From: Amphiura filiformis
Lineage: Eukaryota > Echinodermata > Ophiuroidea > Amphilepidida > Amphiuridae
Direction: 5' to 3'
Assembly: GCF_039555335.1 (NCBI RefSeq)
Contig: NC_092628.1
Coordinates: 65,055,292 to 65,119,291 of the forward strand
Length of the DNA: 64,000 bases
Shown here: positions 10,231 to 20,130 of the stretch, piece after piece
Position numbering within the stretch: position 1 is the stretch's first letter
How the letters are laid out: each line of letters begins with the position of its first letter
Made by a program: the position numbers and the translations under genes
Notes under the pieces: model-generated
Seen by the model: the letters and a program-made list of their open reading frames with translations, nothing else
Databases searched by the model: none
Told to the model about the DNA's origin: nothing

Positions 10231-10428
10231 ATGCATGAGGTCAAAATTGACCGGGACGCTAGATACTTTGAAAGGGGTGTGAAGGAGTCAATTCACATCA
10301 GAGTCAACCAACCATCTCTCAACCGTGACGGGGGCCGATACAAGTTACCAAGAGTGTACGACCGGGTTTTGGGGTCAAGTGTCCAAAAGGTCACTGATCC
10401 CAAACTTGGGTTGCTAGTCTCCAGATGA
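10231..10428 (+). pseudogene. Penelope-like element, C-terminal end of the endonuclease ORF, opposite orientation
   Basis: The plus strand encodes EVKIDRDARYFERGVKESIH and then IRVNQPSLNRDGGRYKLP. This is the conserved extreme C-terminus of the Penelope-like polyprotein, downstream of GIY-YIG. It starts within about 10 bp of the breakpoint of the minus-strand copy, giving an inverted junction of two truncated copies. Such inverted partial units are known for Penelope-like elements. A (AAT)n tract follows at 10513. Confidence 0.9.
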
Positions 10429-10511
10429 AAGTCAAAGTTGTGACCGAAAATTTGAGGTACGTCTTAATTTTGTGTTGAGATCATCAGTTTAAATTCCAAT
10501 TAATAATACAT

Positions 10512-10512
<1 letters not shown>

Positions 10513-10586
<74 letters not shown>

Positions 10587-10597
10587 TTAATAATAAT
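10513..10597. repeat. (AAT)n microsatellite
   Basis: About 28 AAT units, adjacent to the plus-strand Penelope fragment. Confidence 0.95.
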
Positions 10598-11069
10598 GGT
10601 ACATGAACGTATGGAACAGAGTTAAACAAGAAAACCACCGGGGTTTTCGATAAAAAAGCAGGAGAACATCCGTGGGCCCGTCACACGCAATTCCAGGTTT
10701 CCACCTTGCACACTAATATTAAAAACTAACGATGTGATAAAAATAAGGGAAGAGGTTGCTAGTACTTCACCCTTTAGGGATACACAGATCCAACTATTAT
10801 ACAAATGGCAAGGCATCAAATGACAAGGCATCAAATCTGCGTTCACTAAACAGATTGCACTAATAACACATGGTAACAGGGGAAAGGTTACTAAACCTTC
10901 ACCCTTTATGGACTCCCGAACTTGATACATCATGTATCAATGACAGGGCAAACAAAAGAGATTAGATCAAATCTATATTTTTCTGGCTCTTGCCAATGCA
11001 TGATACGAAAATAAGTACAAACTTTCCCCATATAATGTCGCTATGACGTCATAATGTGAGCGCATCCTT

Positions 11070-11146
11070 GCAAAATTGGGAAATTCTGGTTATGTACAAA
11101 AATATAGGCAAAATTGGGAAATTCTGGTTATGTAAAAAAGTATAGG
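11070..11146. repeat. 38-bp tandem duplication
   Basis: Two units of GCAAAATTGGGAAATTCTGG plus 18 bp, followed by a third partial start at 11146. Two base differences between the units. Confidence 0.85.
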
Positions 11147-11149
11147 CAA

Positions 11150-12465
11150 AATTGATTTTTGGCTAACAATTTATTGTACGAAATTTTTACAGAGTTTTCG
11201 CCTATATATAAAAGGAAATTACCCGGTCCAACTCCGGGTAAGGTGCGTGTGCTGGGGTAACTTGTTCTCCTGTCACTAAAAGACCCCCTTCAAACAAATT
11301 GTTTAGGACTTTATCAATTTTTTTCAAATTTTCGAAAAATTTTTATCAACTTTTATATCTTGACCCAAATTTTTTCCCAGTCTCACTGAATGACTCCCTT
11401 CAACCTTCTCTCTGAAAGACCCCCCGTTTATAACAAAAACACTGCAGACACATTGAATGATGATGTTAAAATGTTATTGCAAAATATTTGGCAAACATCT
11501 AATAACATTATGTTAGAATGTTTAGCAAGTTTTCAAAAATCTATCTAGATAAGGACCAAATGGTTGACGGAAGAAGGGGTCAGTAAAATTCACTCATATT
11601 AAGTCTGTCACATTCCTATAGGCTCATTCTTCCTGTGCAGTAAAGAAATCAGTGTTTTTACTTTAAGAAAAAGGCCTATAGTTAAAAGAATATGCATATT
11701 TCATCAATTTTGTCCGCCTATAAATTCACGTTTCTTAACATAAAAGTCTGCCATTCCTTTTTATCCTTCATATTTCGTACCAATGTTATACAGTCCCTTC
11801 TCATGACGTCACCTTTTTTCTAGGCCAAATCTGTCTCGTTCGAAGGAACTCGCCGCTTAAGTTGGTTTTTGCGGAATATAAATTTTAAACGTCTTATTTT
11901 CTCAAAAAAGGAGTCATTTTCATTGTCCTCATAATATTAGCTTGCCAATAATATGATGTTGTCCGAGCAATATATGACCTTTAAAACTAGTTGCGGTTTA
12001 GCGTTGGATATTTTGAAACAGATTCAATCATCATTCATTAAAGCTTTATAATAATTGCTAAAATCCAGACGATAATGTATCAATTAGAATTGGATATGAT
12101 GTCGACAGTGTTTTTATAACGAAAAACATACACACACAAGTACATCCAGATTCCAACTAAAGTTTTTTTACGACAAAAAACCTAAAACACAATGATTTTA
12201 TTTTACAACTGTGAGGGGCCATGCCTGTTTGTTATAACCAAGATGTAAGCTAACACCTTAAAGGCTGTCCAACAGAAAACAGCAGGCATTTGAAACATCG
12301 CATTTTGACCTAAAAATTAGGAAAAACTAGAAAAATAACGTTCTCCCTGTTAAAAACTAGAAACACTGCAAATCTCTTTTTTCATGAAATATGACAAGAA
12401 ATGTGTTAGTTAGATACTGACAAAAAATGAAAGTGAAAATACTAACATCTACAGGTTAGCAGTGT
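11150..12465. other. Intronic AT-rich sequence, nothing recognised
   Basis: It contains scattered AAAGACCCCC phrases (about 11279, 11416) like those at 15030-15380, perhaps a degraded shared repeat. No exon was found. Confidence 0.4.
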
Positions 12466-12653
12466 CATAATATGTCTTTGTTAAAAAGATTCATCAGGTT
12501 TGTTCCGTAAATAAACGTTTTGGATTTTTAGTTTGACAAAACCAAGTGAATACTCACTACAATATTTCGTCGTACTCATCGGAGGAATTCATCAGGTATG
12601 ACTGATATGGTCATCTGATCCACTTTCCCGGCAAACAAGTTTTAGTGGTTTCC

Positions 12654-13029
12654 CAGAGGATGATTTAAGGAAGCCCCATCATGCAGTGTAAAAGTGTTAT
12701 CACTAGAGTTTCAACTGCTAGTTTACTTTACAAATCCCATTGAACTCTGTGCAAAAGATGTTGTTTTAGAATTGCCCGTGTGTCATTATTACTTGGTCGA
12801 TTTCAGATCTAAAGTGATGTATGCATGAAGGATAATTCACACCTTCTGTAGATAACATAAAATGTGAAATCGACCAAACTTTTGAAGGTGTTTTTATTGT
12901 AAATATATCTGTGCAAATTCAAACTTAACCATGCACGTGTGTATGCAGTGGGCGGGCAGTGGTGTCATGTTCACTCACACAGCTGTGCTAACCGCAAGAC
13001 TTGCCGGGAAGTGCTTAAATCATCCTCTG
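12654..13029. mobile_element. MITE copy 1 (376 bp), 9-bp TSD
   Basis: The terminal inverted repeats are CAGAGGATGATTTAAG and CTTAAATCATCCTCTG. The flanks are a perfect 9-bp direct repeat GTGGTTTCC (12645-12653 and 13030-13038). It inserted into the arm of the older foldback, whose intact opposite arm shows the empty site. The 9-bp duplication suggests a Mutator-like origin. It is nearly identical in reverse orientation to the copy at 13509-13913. No coding capacity. Confidence 0.92.
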
Positions 13030-13195
13030 GTGGTTTCCGGTGTTCACCAGACCCTAAACAGAGTGAGGAGGGCGCATACCTCTTAAGTCACGTCTAAGAT
13101 CCACTACTAAAGTCTGCAAAAGCGACTAAGGAACACCGGAAACCACCCAAACTTGTTTGCCAGTAAAGTGGATCAGCTGACCATATCAGTCATAC

Positions 13196-13226
13196 CTGAT
13201 GAAGTCCTCCGATGAGTAGGACGAAA
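13196..13226 (+). other. Hammerhead-ribozyme-like core motif (unproven)
   Basis: CTGATGA (13196-13202), a stem GTCCT/AGGAC (13204-13208 with 13218-13222), then GAAA (13223-13226) and a possible 5-bp stem III (ATATT with AGTAT). This follows the catalytic-core order of hammerhead ribozymes, which are known in Penelope-like elements and retrozymes. Caveats: one extra A sits between CTGATGA and stem II, and I could not draw a convincing stem I. The left-arm copy (minus strand, about 12570-12600) keeps CTGATGA and GAAA but has substitutions in stem II. Confidence 0.35.
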
Positions 13227-13508
13227 TATTGTTGTGAGTATTCACTTGGTGTTGTCAAACTAAAAATCGAACATTTCCATAATTATGTCTTTGTTCTTGA
13301 TTTTAAGATTGTGTTTCATAGGCGTTAAATTCACGAAAACTCAATGTTTTGTAAAATATAATCTAGAAACACTTTTATTTTTTAATGCCCACCGTTGAAG
13401 TTGGTATAACTAAAGGTAGTCGGGTACTTCATAAAAATGAAACAAATTTGCAGACTCCCTTCTTCCGAAATTGTTTTAAATTGTGTGGTGGTAAGCTTGA
13501 TTTACACT

Positions 13509-13913
13509 CAGAGGATGATTTTTAAAAGCACTTCCCAGCAAGATTCTTAAAAGCACTTCCCAGCAAGTCTTGCGGTTAGCACAGCTGTGTGAGTGAACAT
13601 GACACCACTGCCCGCCCACTGCATACACACGTGCATGGTTAAATTTGAATTTGGACAGATATATTTACAGTAAAAACACCTTCAAAAAGTTGGTCGATTT
13701 CACATTTTATGTTATCTACAGAAGGTGTGAATTATCCTTCATGCATACATCACTTTAGATCTGAAATCGACCAAGTAATAATGACACACGGGCAATTCTA
13801 AAACAACATCTTTTGCACAGAGTTCAATGGGATTTGAAAAGTAAAGTGGCAGTTGAAACTCTAGTGATAACACTTTTACAGTGCATGATGGGGCTTCCTT
13901 AATTCATCCTCTG
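13509..13913. mobile_element. MITE copy 2 (405 bp), inverted relative to copy 1, 9-bp TSD
   Basis: Ends CAGAGGATGATTTTTAA and TTAATTCATCCTCTG; perfect 9-bp target duplication ATTTACACT (13500-13508 and 13914-13922). The body is the reverse complement of copy 1. It is longer because AAAAGCACTTCCCAGCAAG is duplicated near the left end. Confidence 0.92.
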
Positions 13914-14063
13914 ATTTACACTTAAAACGTTTTATACCCTTATTATAACCCGACATTTAATTGTTTTCTGTAAAAGTTTTTGTGTTTGCTGGGTGTTTTT
14001 TACTAGCTACGCTTATTTCCTAGCATTTTGAGAAACATGCATTATCAAATGAGACATTTTTAC

Positions 14064-14168
14064 CTTTAAGCTTCCTCTAGAACAATAACTATAGACGATG
14101 CATACGATTGGGTTATCTACGCATGCGCCATAAAATCGTGCTATATTCTCATGATCAGCCATTACATT
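14064..14168 (-). CDS. Membrane guanylate cyclase, kinase-homology-domain exon (HENIARFYGACVD to RGSLK)
   Basis: This 105-bp exon encodes 35 residues, NVMADHENIARFYGACVDNP followed by IVCIVYSYCSRGSLK. It aligns with the [20 protein letters not shown] and EYCPRGSLQ segments of natriuretic-peptide-type guanylate cyclases, with no length change from the preceding ELK motif. The acceptor is a long pyrimidine tract ending CTTCCAG and the donor is AAG|GTAAAA. Phase 0 at both ends, joining the exons at 16484-16561 and 7625-7690. The family's acidic EYC reads SYC here, a small departure in the hinge-like region. Confidence 0.92.
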
Positions 14169-14264
14169 CTGGAAGAAAATAAAAATATAGCAAATTATTA
14201 GTAAAACATTAATACTGCTGCTATACCAATACTAATGGCAGAAGTCTACGGCTGCTACTACTTC

Positions 14265-14398
14265 TATAATAATAACAACAGCAGCAGCTTTTTTTTTTAT
14301 AATAATAGTACTACTACTGCTACTACTTCTACTACCACTACCACTACCACTACCACTACCACTACCACTACCACTACTACTACTACTACTACTACTAG
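14265..14398. repeat. Compound trinucleotide microsatellite (ACT/ACC)n
   Basis: AATAAT and CAGCAG units, a T-run, then ACT/GCT triplets, (ACTACC)n hexanucleotide units and a terminal (ACT)n tract. Confidence 0.95.
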
Positions 14399-14495
14399 TC
14401 TACTACGGTGCAATATATCCTCTGCCTAAAATGCACAATTTACATATCAAAATGCATTAATATTACATTTTGGGTATCATTGACTAAAATGCATA

Positions 14496-14789
14496 TAGAC
14501 GAATCCAACGAGCCAAGTGATGGCCAGAATTCAGCCGGCCATTACTGGTTCCCGTCTGCACCAAACTGGTATTGTTACTGCCCAATTGGGTAGATTAAAT
14601 CCGCTTAAAAATCGATGTTGAATTGTATTGTGTTGTAAACTTTCACCATTCTTTTGTCTACGTGTACCACGGGTGATGGAATGCAGTTTAATATTCCCGC
14701 ATCATTTCACATTTTAGGTGAGATAGACCTAAGGGGGGCAGCTATGGCTGCCATTGAGGTGTAGGAATGCGTGAAATTGGATTCGTCTA
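14496..14789. mobile_element. MITE copy (294 bp), TAGACGAATCCAA termini
   Basis: It starts TAGACGAATCCAA and ends TTGGATTCGTCTA, flanked by TA on each side, as expected for a Tc1/mariner-type duplication. A second copy in the opposite orientation is at 42748-43056. Confidence 0.85.
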
Positions 14790-15029
14790 TACGCGTACAT
14801 TTTAAACAACCTGTAGTAGTGATGCGCAGTAAATATTAGTCTTTTCACATTCAAATAGCGCCCTCTGTTTTTTGTAAGTAGAGCTGTTTCCGAATTAATA
14901 ATTCCTTTAAAAAGGGAATGGGCGCCCAATGAGAGCTTTGATGTGATGTGCTGAAATCTAGGGGGGGGGGGCTACTTTGGAGGTGACGCGTATGTAGGGC
15001 TGTTAAGACCACCTTTTTCACCATCGCTG

Positions 15030-15400
15030 TCACCAAAAGAGCCCATTAGCAGCACATGCTGTGTCACCCAAAGACCCCATATTGTTCCTTTAGATCTGTC
15101 ACCCAAAGATCTAGACCCTTATTTCCATCTGAACAGCAACGAGCCTTGTCTATCACTAATTTGGTTAATATAACAAAGCCATTTGAAGTCATTTAGAATT
15201 ATAAATTCAATTTTCGAAGCTTCTTTAGGTTCTCACACAAAGACCCCAATTCAATTTTCGAAGCTTCTTTAGGCTCTCACACAAAGACCCCATTAAAAAA
15301 AGTTATATTCTCACCCAATGCCCCCCCGCCAAATAATTTAGGTCCAAACGGATCTACTCTCTAACCCAAATGACCCCATATATATATATATATATATATA
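15030..15400. repeat. Degenerate CACCCAAAGACCCC repeats with a 44-bp tandem pair and (TA)n
   Basis: A 44-bp unit, AATTCAATTTTCGAAGCTTC plus 24 bp ending AAAGACCCC, occurs twice in tandem (15204-15247, 15248-15291) with one difference. Further degenerate AAAGACCCC units surround it. A (TA)n tract occupies about 15378-15400. Confidence 0.8.
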
Positions 15401-15794
15401 ATTGAATTAACTTTTAGCGTTTGAAACTAATGTAGTTCGCTAAAGCTGATTGGCTGGAGGAGGTTAGATTGCATGCAACAACCTTGAAAGTAGAGCATGT
15501 CTCTACTTTTTTGCATGTTGCTCGGGGTATCAATTTCACCTTGCAAATCCAAGGTACACGATGCAATCTTGTTGCAAGGTGCTCTGATGTGGTCTGCAAC
15601 AGACAATTGCTTGGGAAATTGCCTCGTGTCTGTTCAGCTTTAGAGTGGTTTGATGAGACAGGTGCTGCGTTCAATTCCTAGACCTATTTGCTCTATGACA
15701 GTGAATGGAATTTGTCAGAGTGATAACATGAGTGGTCACCGTAGCGGGCCTGGAACGTGTAATACCCAGCGACTTAAAATGTATGTACTATAAT

Positions 15795-15925
15795 AGAGGG
15801 AGTACGGTGACTGAAAAGATCGGATGTGAAAATCTATCAATTGTACACAAATTAATACAAATCAGAGTTTAACTTTTATATAACCAGAGTATGCACAATG
15901 GGCAAGTGGACTATGGAGAAGTCTA
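15795..15925. mobile_element. Truncated relative of the 9-bp-TSD element at 8208-8993
   Basis: It shares GAGGGAGTACGGTGACTGAA, AAAATCTATCAATTGT and GGGCAAGTGGACT with 8847-8993 in the same orientation, and ends in the same terminal motif AGTCTA. The other terminus is missing. Confidence 0.75.
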
Positions 15926-16161
15926 CAAGAGGACAAAATTGTTCCGTCTGCATGCACGACTTCACCGGGATGGGACAAAGTGAAGAAAAATGTACATGTT
16001 TAATTCAAATATGATCACAATACGGATAATGTTGGCGCTCAATATGTTAAATGCCAGGGAAGTCCCCCGTACACTTCGGCATACCAATAATTAACATTTT
16101 ATTTTTCTTTCCGATCACTTTAAGCATGCAATAAAGAGATACTCTTTCTTCAATGCTTTAA

Positions 16162-16375
16162 AGCCATAATGTACGATTTCCTTCAAATTCTAATTTTGTT
16201 ATTCTTCATTCAATGTTGAAGTTCATATTTGTAATAACTGCCAGGAAGGGTTACTGTCCATTTTATTTACCTACAAAGACAACAAATTTGCCCGATTCCA
16301 TTTAGGAGCAAGTTGGGAAATGTGTAAACATTACAAATATGCAAAAAAAAATCAGGTTTGAAGAATTTCATATTG
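16162..16375. mobile_element. Partial copy of a TTAA-flanked MITE (family of 39142-39500)
   Basis: It begins after TTAA with AGCCATAATGTACGAT, the same terminus as 39142-39500. The interior (CCATTTAGGAGCAAGTTGGG region) is the reverse complement of 39180-39300, so the copy is rearranged or truncated. Confidence 0.6.
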
Positions 16376-16483
16376 TAGATATCGTTATGTACAATTCGCA
16401 GTATTTTGGTCATTTGTTTATATCGCTTTGTTGATAGTTATCATGGTTATAGATACGATAATATCATGAATATTCAAACATAC

Positions 16484-16561
16484 CGATTTTAGTTCAAGAA
16501 TAACCGCTTGGCTTAGTTCAATCCTTCGTTTGTCAATTTTCTTCACGCTAACTTGATGACC
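16484..16561 (-). CDS. Membrane guanylate cyclase, kinase-homology-domain exon (VSVKK to LELKS)
   Basis: This 78-bp exon codes for 26 residues: GHQVSVKKIDKRRIELSQAV followed by ILELKS. It matches the [24 protein letters not shown] block of receptor guanylate cyclases and includes the lysine at the kinase beta-3 position. The acceptor is TCAACAG and the donor is TCG|GTATGT. Phase 0 on both sides, between AMFK of the exon at 20890-20961 and NVMADHEN of 14064-14168. Confidence 0.93.
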
Positions 16562-16754
16562 CTGTTGACGAAATAGTTAAAATATTATTTGCAAGTTAAG
16601 ACACATATTTCAGGAGCAGAGGTATCTCATTTCATTGTAAGATCCTGTAACCAATTGGCAATACTCGTCATATTAGAGAGTTTGCGAAATGCGGGTTGAA
16701 AATACTTCGGCTATGTTAACTTCATATGGGGCTGTGGAATGATTATGAGCATCC

Positions 16755-17905
16755 GGGCGGGGGTAAAATTTCCAAACGGCGTGCAAAAAAAGCTTGCCAC
16801 CTCCTCACAGCTTGCCCCTCCCCCCCCCACTCTTTCCCCACCCCTTTGCACATGCCAAATCTTTGGGATCCCGATTTGGGAACCTTAAATGGTCTAGATA
16901 TCGATATTGGATATTTAAGTGTTTCCGTAGCCCTTTTAGAGCGTTTTATTTAAGGGGGAGCCATATATTCCAGAAAATAGGGTCTTTTGGCACTTACATT
17001 GAGGAGAAAAATATGCTTTTTGTTTCACTCAAATCGGGCATTGGGCTCTCAAGTTATCGTCAATTTGAGTGTGCCAATTCACGCAAATGCAAGTCCAAAA
17101 ACAATTTTAAAAAAACCAAAGAAAATAAGATCTTGTAATTTCTTTTGTTTTTTATTGTTTTTCAGCCGGCTATATTTAACATTTTCTCCTTTAAAAGGAA
17201 CACATTACAGGCCTAGAAACAGTAAATAAATTCAAGTACCTTAGGAATCAGTATGCAAAATTGTATTGATGCCTGAAATAATTTGCATAATATGCAAATT
17301 ATGTGTTTCTAGGTTTTAAAGGCGTTTTTCTCAAATGGCTGTTTGACGACAAACCCCGGAGTTTTTCTCGTTAATGGAAAGTAGTAGGAGGTTGTAATCC
17401 GGACATGTTCTTCTGGCAACCATACTGCAATGCGTAACTTAGCCCTTTTTTTGTGGCGGTACGATATGTTTTGAAATTTTGCCCGATTTTGGCCAAAATT
17501 TCAATTTTTTTTATTTTCGCATCACAAAATGACGCTTGAAGTGTTAAAACATCTCAAAAAGGGCTCTGTTACGCACTGTAACATACTTTATTGTATGTAT
17601 TGAAGAAAATAATAATTCAAATAGCTTATCGTTTTCCCAAGAAACTCCGGGATTTACATGTACTCCAAATCCAAGATGGCCGTCCATTATTATGCAAATA
17701 AGATGAAATTTTATATTTTGTGTCGTCTTCACATAAGTAGGATGTAAAATGCACAAAAAAAAAAAAAATACGGTTTACCCCTCCCCTTAAAAGGCGCCAG
17801 ATGAATGTATGCCTAAAATCGCTTGTCTCGTCTCGGCTTGCCAAAAAATTGCTTGCCTCTCTTTCGGCTGACCAAAAACTCCCCCCCCCCGATTTTACCC
17901 TCCCC
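16755..17905. mobile_element. Probable old foldback region with C-rich subterminal repeats
   Basis: GCGGGGGTAAAAT near 16757 and ATTTTACCCTCCCC near 17893 are inverted. Inside are CTTGCC/C-run blocks like those at 5021-5152 and internal inverted pairs (TGCGTAACTTAGCCCTTTTT with AAAAAGGGCTCTGTTACGCA; AACCCCGGAGTTT with AAACTCCGGGATT). This may be two nested elements. The boundaries are approximate. Confidence 0.4.
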
Positions 17906-17921
17906 AGGGGAAGTAGTCATT

Positions 17922-18007
17922 AGTCATATTTACTGGTCCCGAGGTGTTGGCGGACGCGTCGGGAAGTAGTCAAATCATCCAACACCTCGGGACCAGTAGT
18001 TATGACT
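17922..18007. repeat. Hairpin: 29-bp inverted arms, 28-nt loop
   Basis: The inner 20 bp TACTGGTCCCGAGGTGTTGG (17931-17950) are perfectly inverted at 17979-17998. With outer bases the arms match at 27 of 29 positions. The loop contains GGACGCGTCGGGAAGTAGTC. A related single arm with loop recurs at 19791-19847. Confidence 0.9.
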
Positions 18008-18967
18008 CGTCGGCAGAGTGCTACACTATCGTAAGTGACATTTTTGGCCAAAATGAGATTTTGACGAATTATGGAAGGTCATATAAAGACAAAATTTTAA
18101 ACCAGGTTTTAAGTTTCAAAATTCCAATACACAATACACAGTGCTCTCACCATTGACGCGTGACCTCTACAAACAGTGTATGTTATAGGTATATGGGCAT
18201 TGCCTAGTTAACATCACTGTGTGAAAAATAACCAGCCAATATTTAAACTATTCTCCAAACTTCTAGCAAATATATTTCTCTAACGTGACCTAAAATTACA
18301 GCTAGGTTAGATGTTCAGAAGGGGTCGCACTTTCGTAGAATATGAGTGAGGGCAAAGCATAGCTAGCTCATAGCTAGCCAACTCCCCGTGTTAATTGAAT
18401 GGAGATTTGACCGAAAATATTGAGCTATATTGGTAACGGATCGCTCCGTTCTGAAGATGCCACAAAAAACGGTACAAGCTACATTTAAACTATAGAAAAT
18501 ATAGTTTTGTAACATGTCCTAAATTGTTAGCTAATTTAGGTGTTTTGAGAGGGTTGCACTTTTGTGTTTTAGGAAGGATATGTAAACGACAGATAACACC
18601 AGAAATATGAAGAAATTATTTCCAAACCGTGTTAAGTCAACAATCATTATGTTGCTCATTTTCAAGAATGCTGGTTTACAAAAAGCAGGCCATTGTCTCA
18701 TTTCGTGAACAAAGGTACACATACCATTGTTTCCTTTCGTTTCCTTTATAATCGGTTACCCAACTGAAGCTATAATACCAGCTTTATTGCGATATCGTAC
18801 ATGTAAAACAGACACTTGTGCACAACCAAAGAAGATCCGATTTAATCAGTTGAGCTGTTTCAATAAGTGTTATCTTGGTTTAATAGCTTTTAATGGGGTT
18901 TAAGTCCTGCAAAGGTCGAGATGAATTCTACTGTAGACATGACTGCATCATGTAATAAAATAAAATA

Positions 18968-19549
18968 TGCAAGACTATCGTGTGTGCCACTTACGATAGT
19001 CTTGCACGCTAATTTTGTTTTTCATTTGCTGCAAGACCATCGTATGTGCCACATACGCTACTTTATTGGGCCTAAACAACAAAATCACGGAATGCTACAC
19101 CATCGTAAGTGCAAAACAGTCTCTAACACATCACTGGCTGTGACGCTGACGGCTGTATGCATTGTCATCATGCCGGCTAAGTTCATAGCTCCCATGACTG
19201 GTAATAGAGACGATAAACCCGGTGTTTTTAGTTTTAGATTCAGTAATAAATCTTGAGAGATACCATTACGGCAAAAGGTGTCTTGCTAATGTAAATATTA
19301 TGTGCCAAAATAAATTAACACTTGTTAAGAAACATAAAATGACAAAATATTGGACATTTGAGCCGATATTACGTATATTCTAATTTAACAATGAATGCTA
19401 CACTATCGTATTTGACACATACAATAGTGTTGCACTCTACACTTATTTATATTTTAGTGCAACACTATCGTATACGATAGTGTTGCAATCTACACATTTC
19501 TATTTGAGTGCAACACTATCGTATGTGGCACTTACGATAGTGTTGCACT
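18968..19549. repeat. Cluster of CACTATCGTA hairpins
   Basis: Repeated inverted pairs of TGCAACACTATCGTA with its complement. 18968-19006 (13-bp arms); 19396-19434 (14 of 15 pairs); 19458-19487, a 30-bp perfect palindrome with no spacer; 19507-19549 with 17-bp perfect arms around a 9-nt loop. Single arms occur at about 19033, 19094 and 18019. The units are about 50-60 bp apart at the right end. No coding content; function unknown. Confidence 0.9.
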
Positions 19550-19790
19550 AAAATATCAGTAAATAATTAATCGATTTACTGTTATTTATGGAGTGTTAAA
19601 AAGAAAATTAGAAATATAAATCTAAATCTATTGAACAGAAATCCTTCAATAAATTAAATCAGGTAGGCCTAGGCCTAAGCAAAATATTAAGCTTATTTTT
19701 AAATCATGCCGGTCGGCACACTGTGTGTTTTGACGTTTGTTTACGGTTTTTACCATGAGATTGAAAATATTTATGAGGTATAGTAACATG

Positions 19791-19847
19791 TTGACGCGTC
19801 GGGACTTAGCCAAATCATCCAACACCTCGGGTACAGTAGTTCTGACT
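19791..19847. repeat. Partial copy of the 17922-18007 hairpin element
   Basis: It shares GACGCGTCGGGA, CAAATCATCCAACACCTCGG and a CAGTAGTTNTGACT tail with the hairpin at 17922-18007, but lacks the left arm. The two copies bracket the CACTATCGTA hairpin cluster. Confidence 0.75.
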
Positions 19848-19875
19848 GCTTCCCTTAAAACATGTTGTATTTGTA

Positions 19876-20130
19876 TACTATACTTTTTCTGAATCCTTAT
19901 GACGAAAGGAATACGATGGTATGGTTTTTAACAACAATTGACAAAATTTGAAATTTCACCCCTGCGTAAGCGGCCATTTTGGATTGATGCAAATTAGGCA
20001 CTGTTCCACTACTTGGACTTTGGGGGACTTTTAATATGTTCTTTAATATACTTTTCTGAAATGAATGGTGATTAAATGGTTTCTGTTGCAATTAGTGGTG
20101 GGTGATTCCTTAATTTGATTAGCCCATCAT
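19876..20130. repeat. Dispersed repeat, half-copy of the 39672-41850 foldback
   Basis: It runs from TATACTTTTTCTGAATCCTT to TTAATTTGATTAGCCC and includes GCGGCCATTTTGGATT. The same sequence is present at about 41589-41850 (same orientation) and 39672-39950 (inverted). Only one arm is present here. Confidence 0.85.

Larger units (their letters stand above)
12522..13268. repeat. Older foldback element with hammerhead-like cores in both arms
   Basis: Inverted arms: about 12522-12653 (continuing at 13030-13047) pairs with about 13119-13268. The shared sequence includes TTTTTAGTTTGACAAMACCA, CATCAGGTATGACTGATATG and GGTGGTTTCCGGTGTTC. The left arm is interrupted by the 376-bp MITE at 12654-13029. 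Similar 17-18 bp phrases CATAATATGTCTTTGTT (about 12469) and CATAATTATGTCTTTGTT (about 13278) flank it and might be a target duplication. Each arm carries a CTGATGA...GAAA motif reading outward. Confidence 0.75.

Noticed and set aside
18968..19549. CRISPR-like array
   Set aside because: Units are palindromic hairpins with uneven spacing and no constant repeat/unique spacer pattern; this is a eukaryotic intron.
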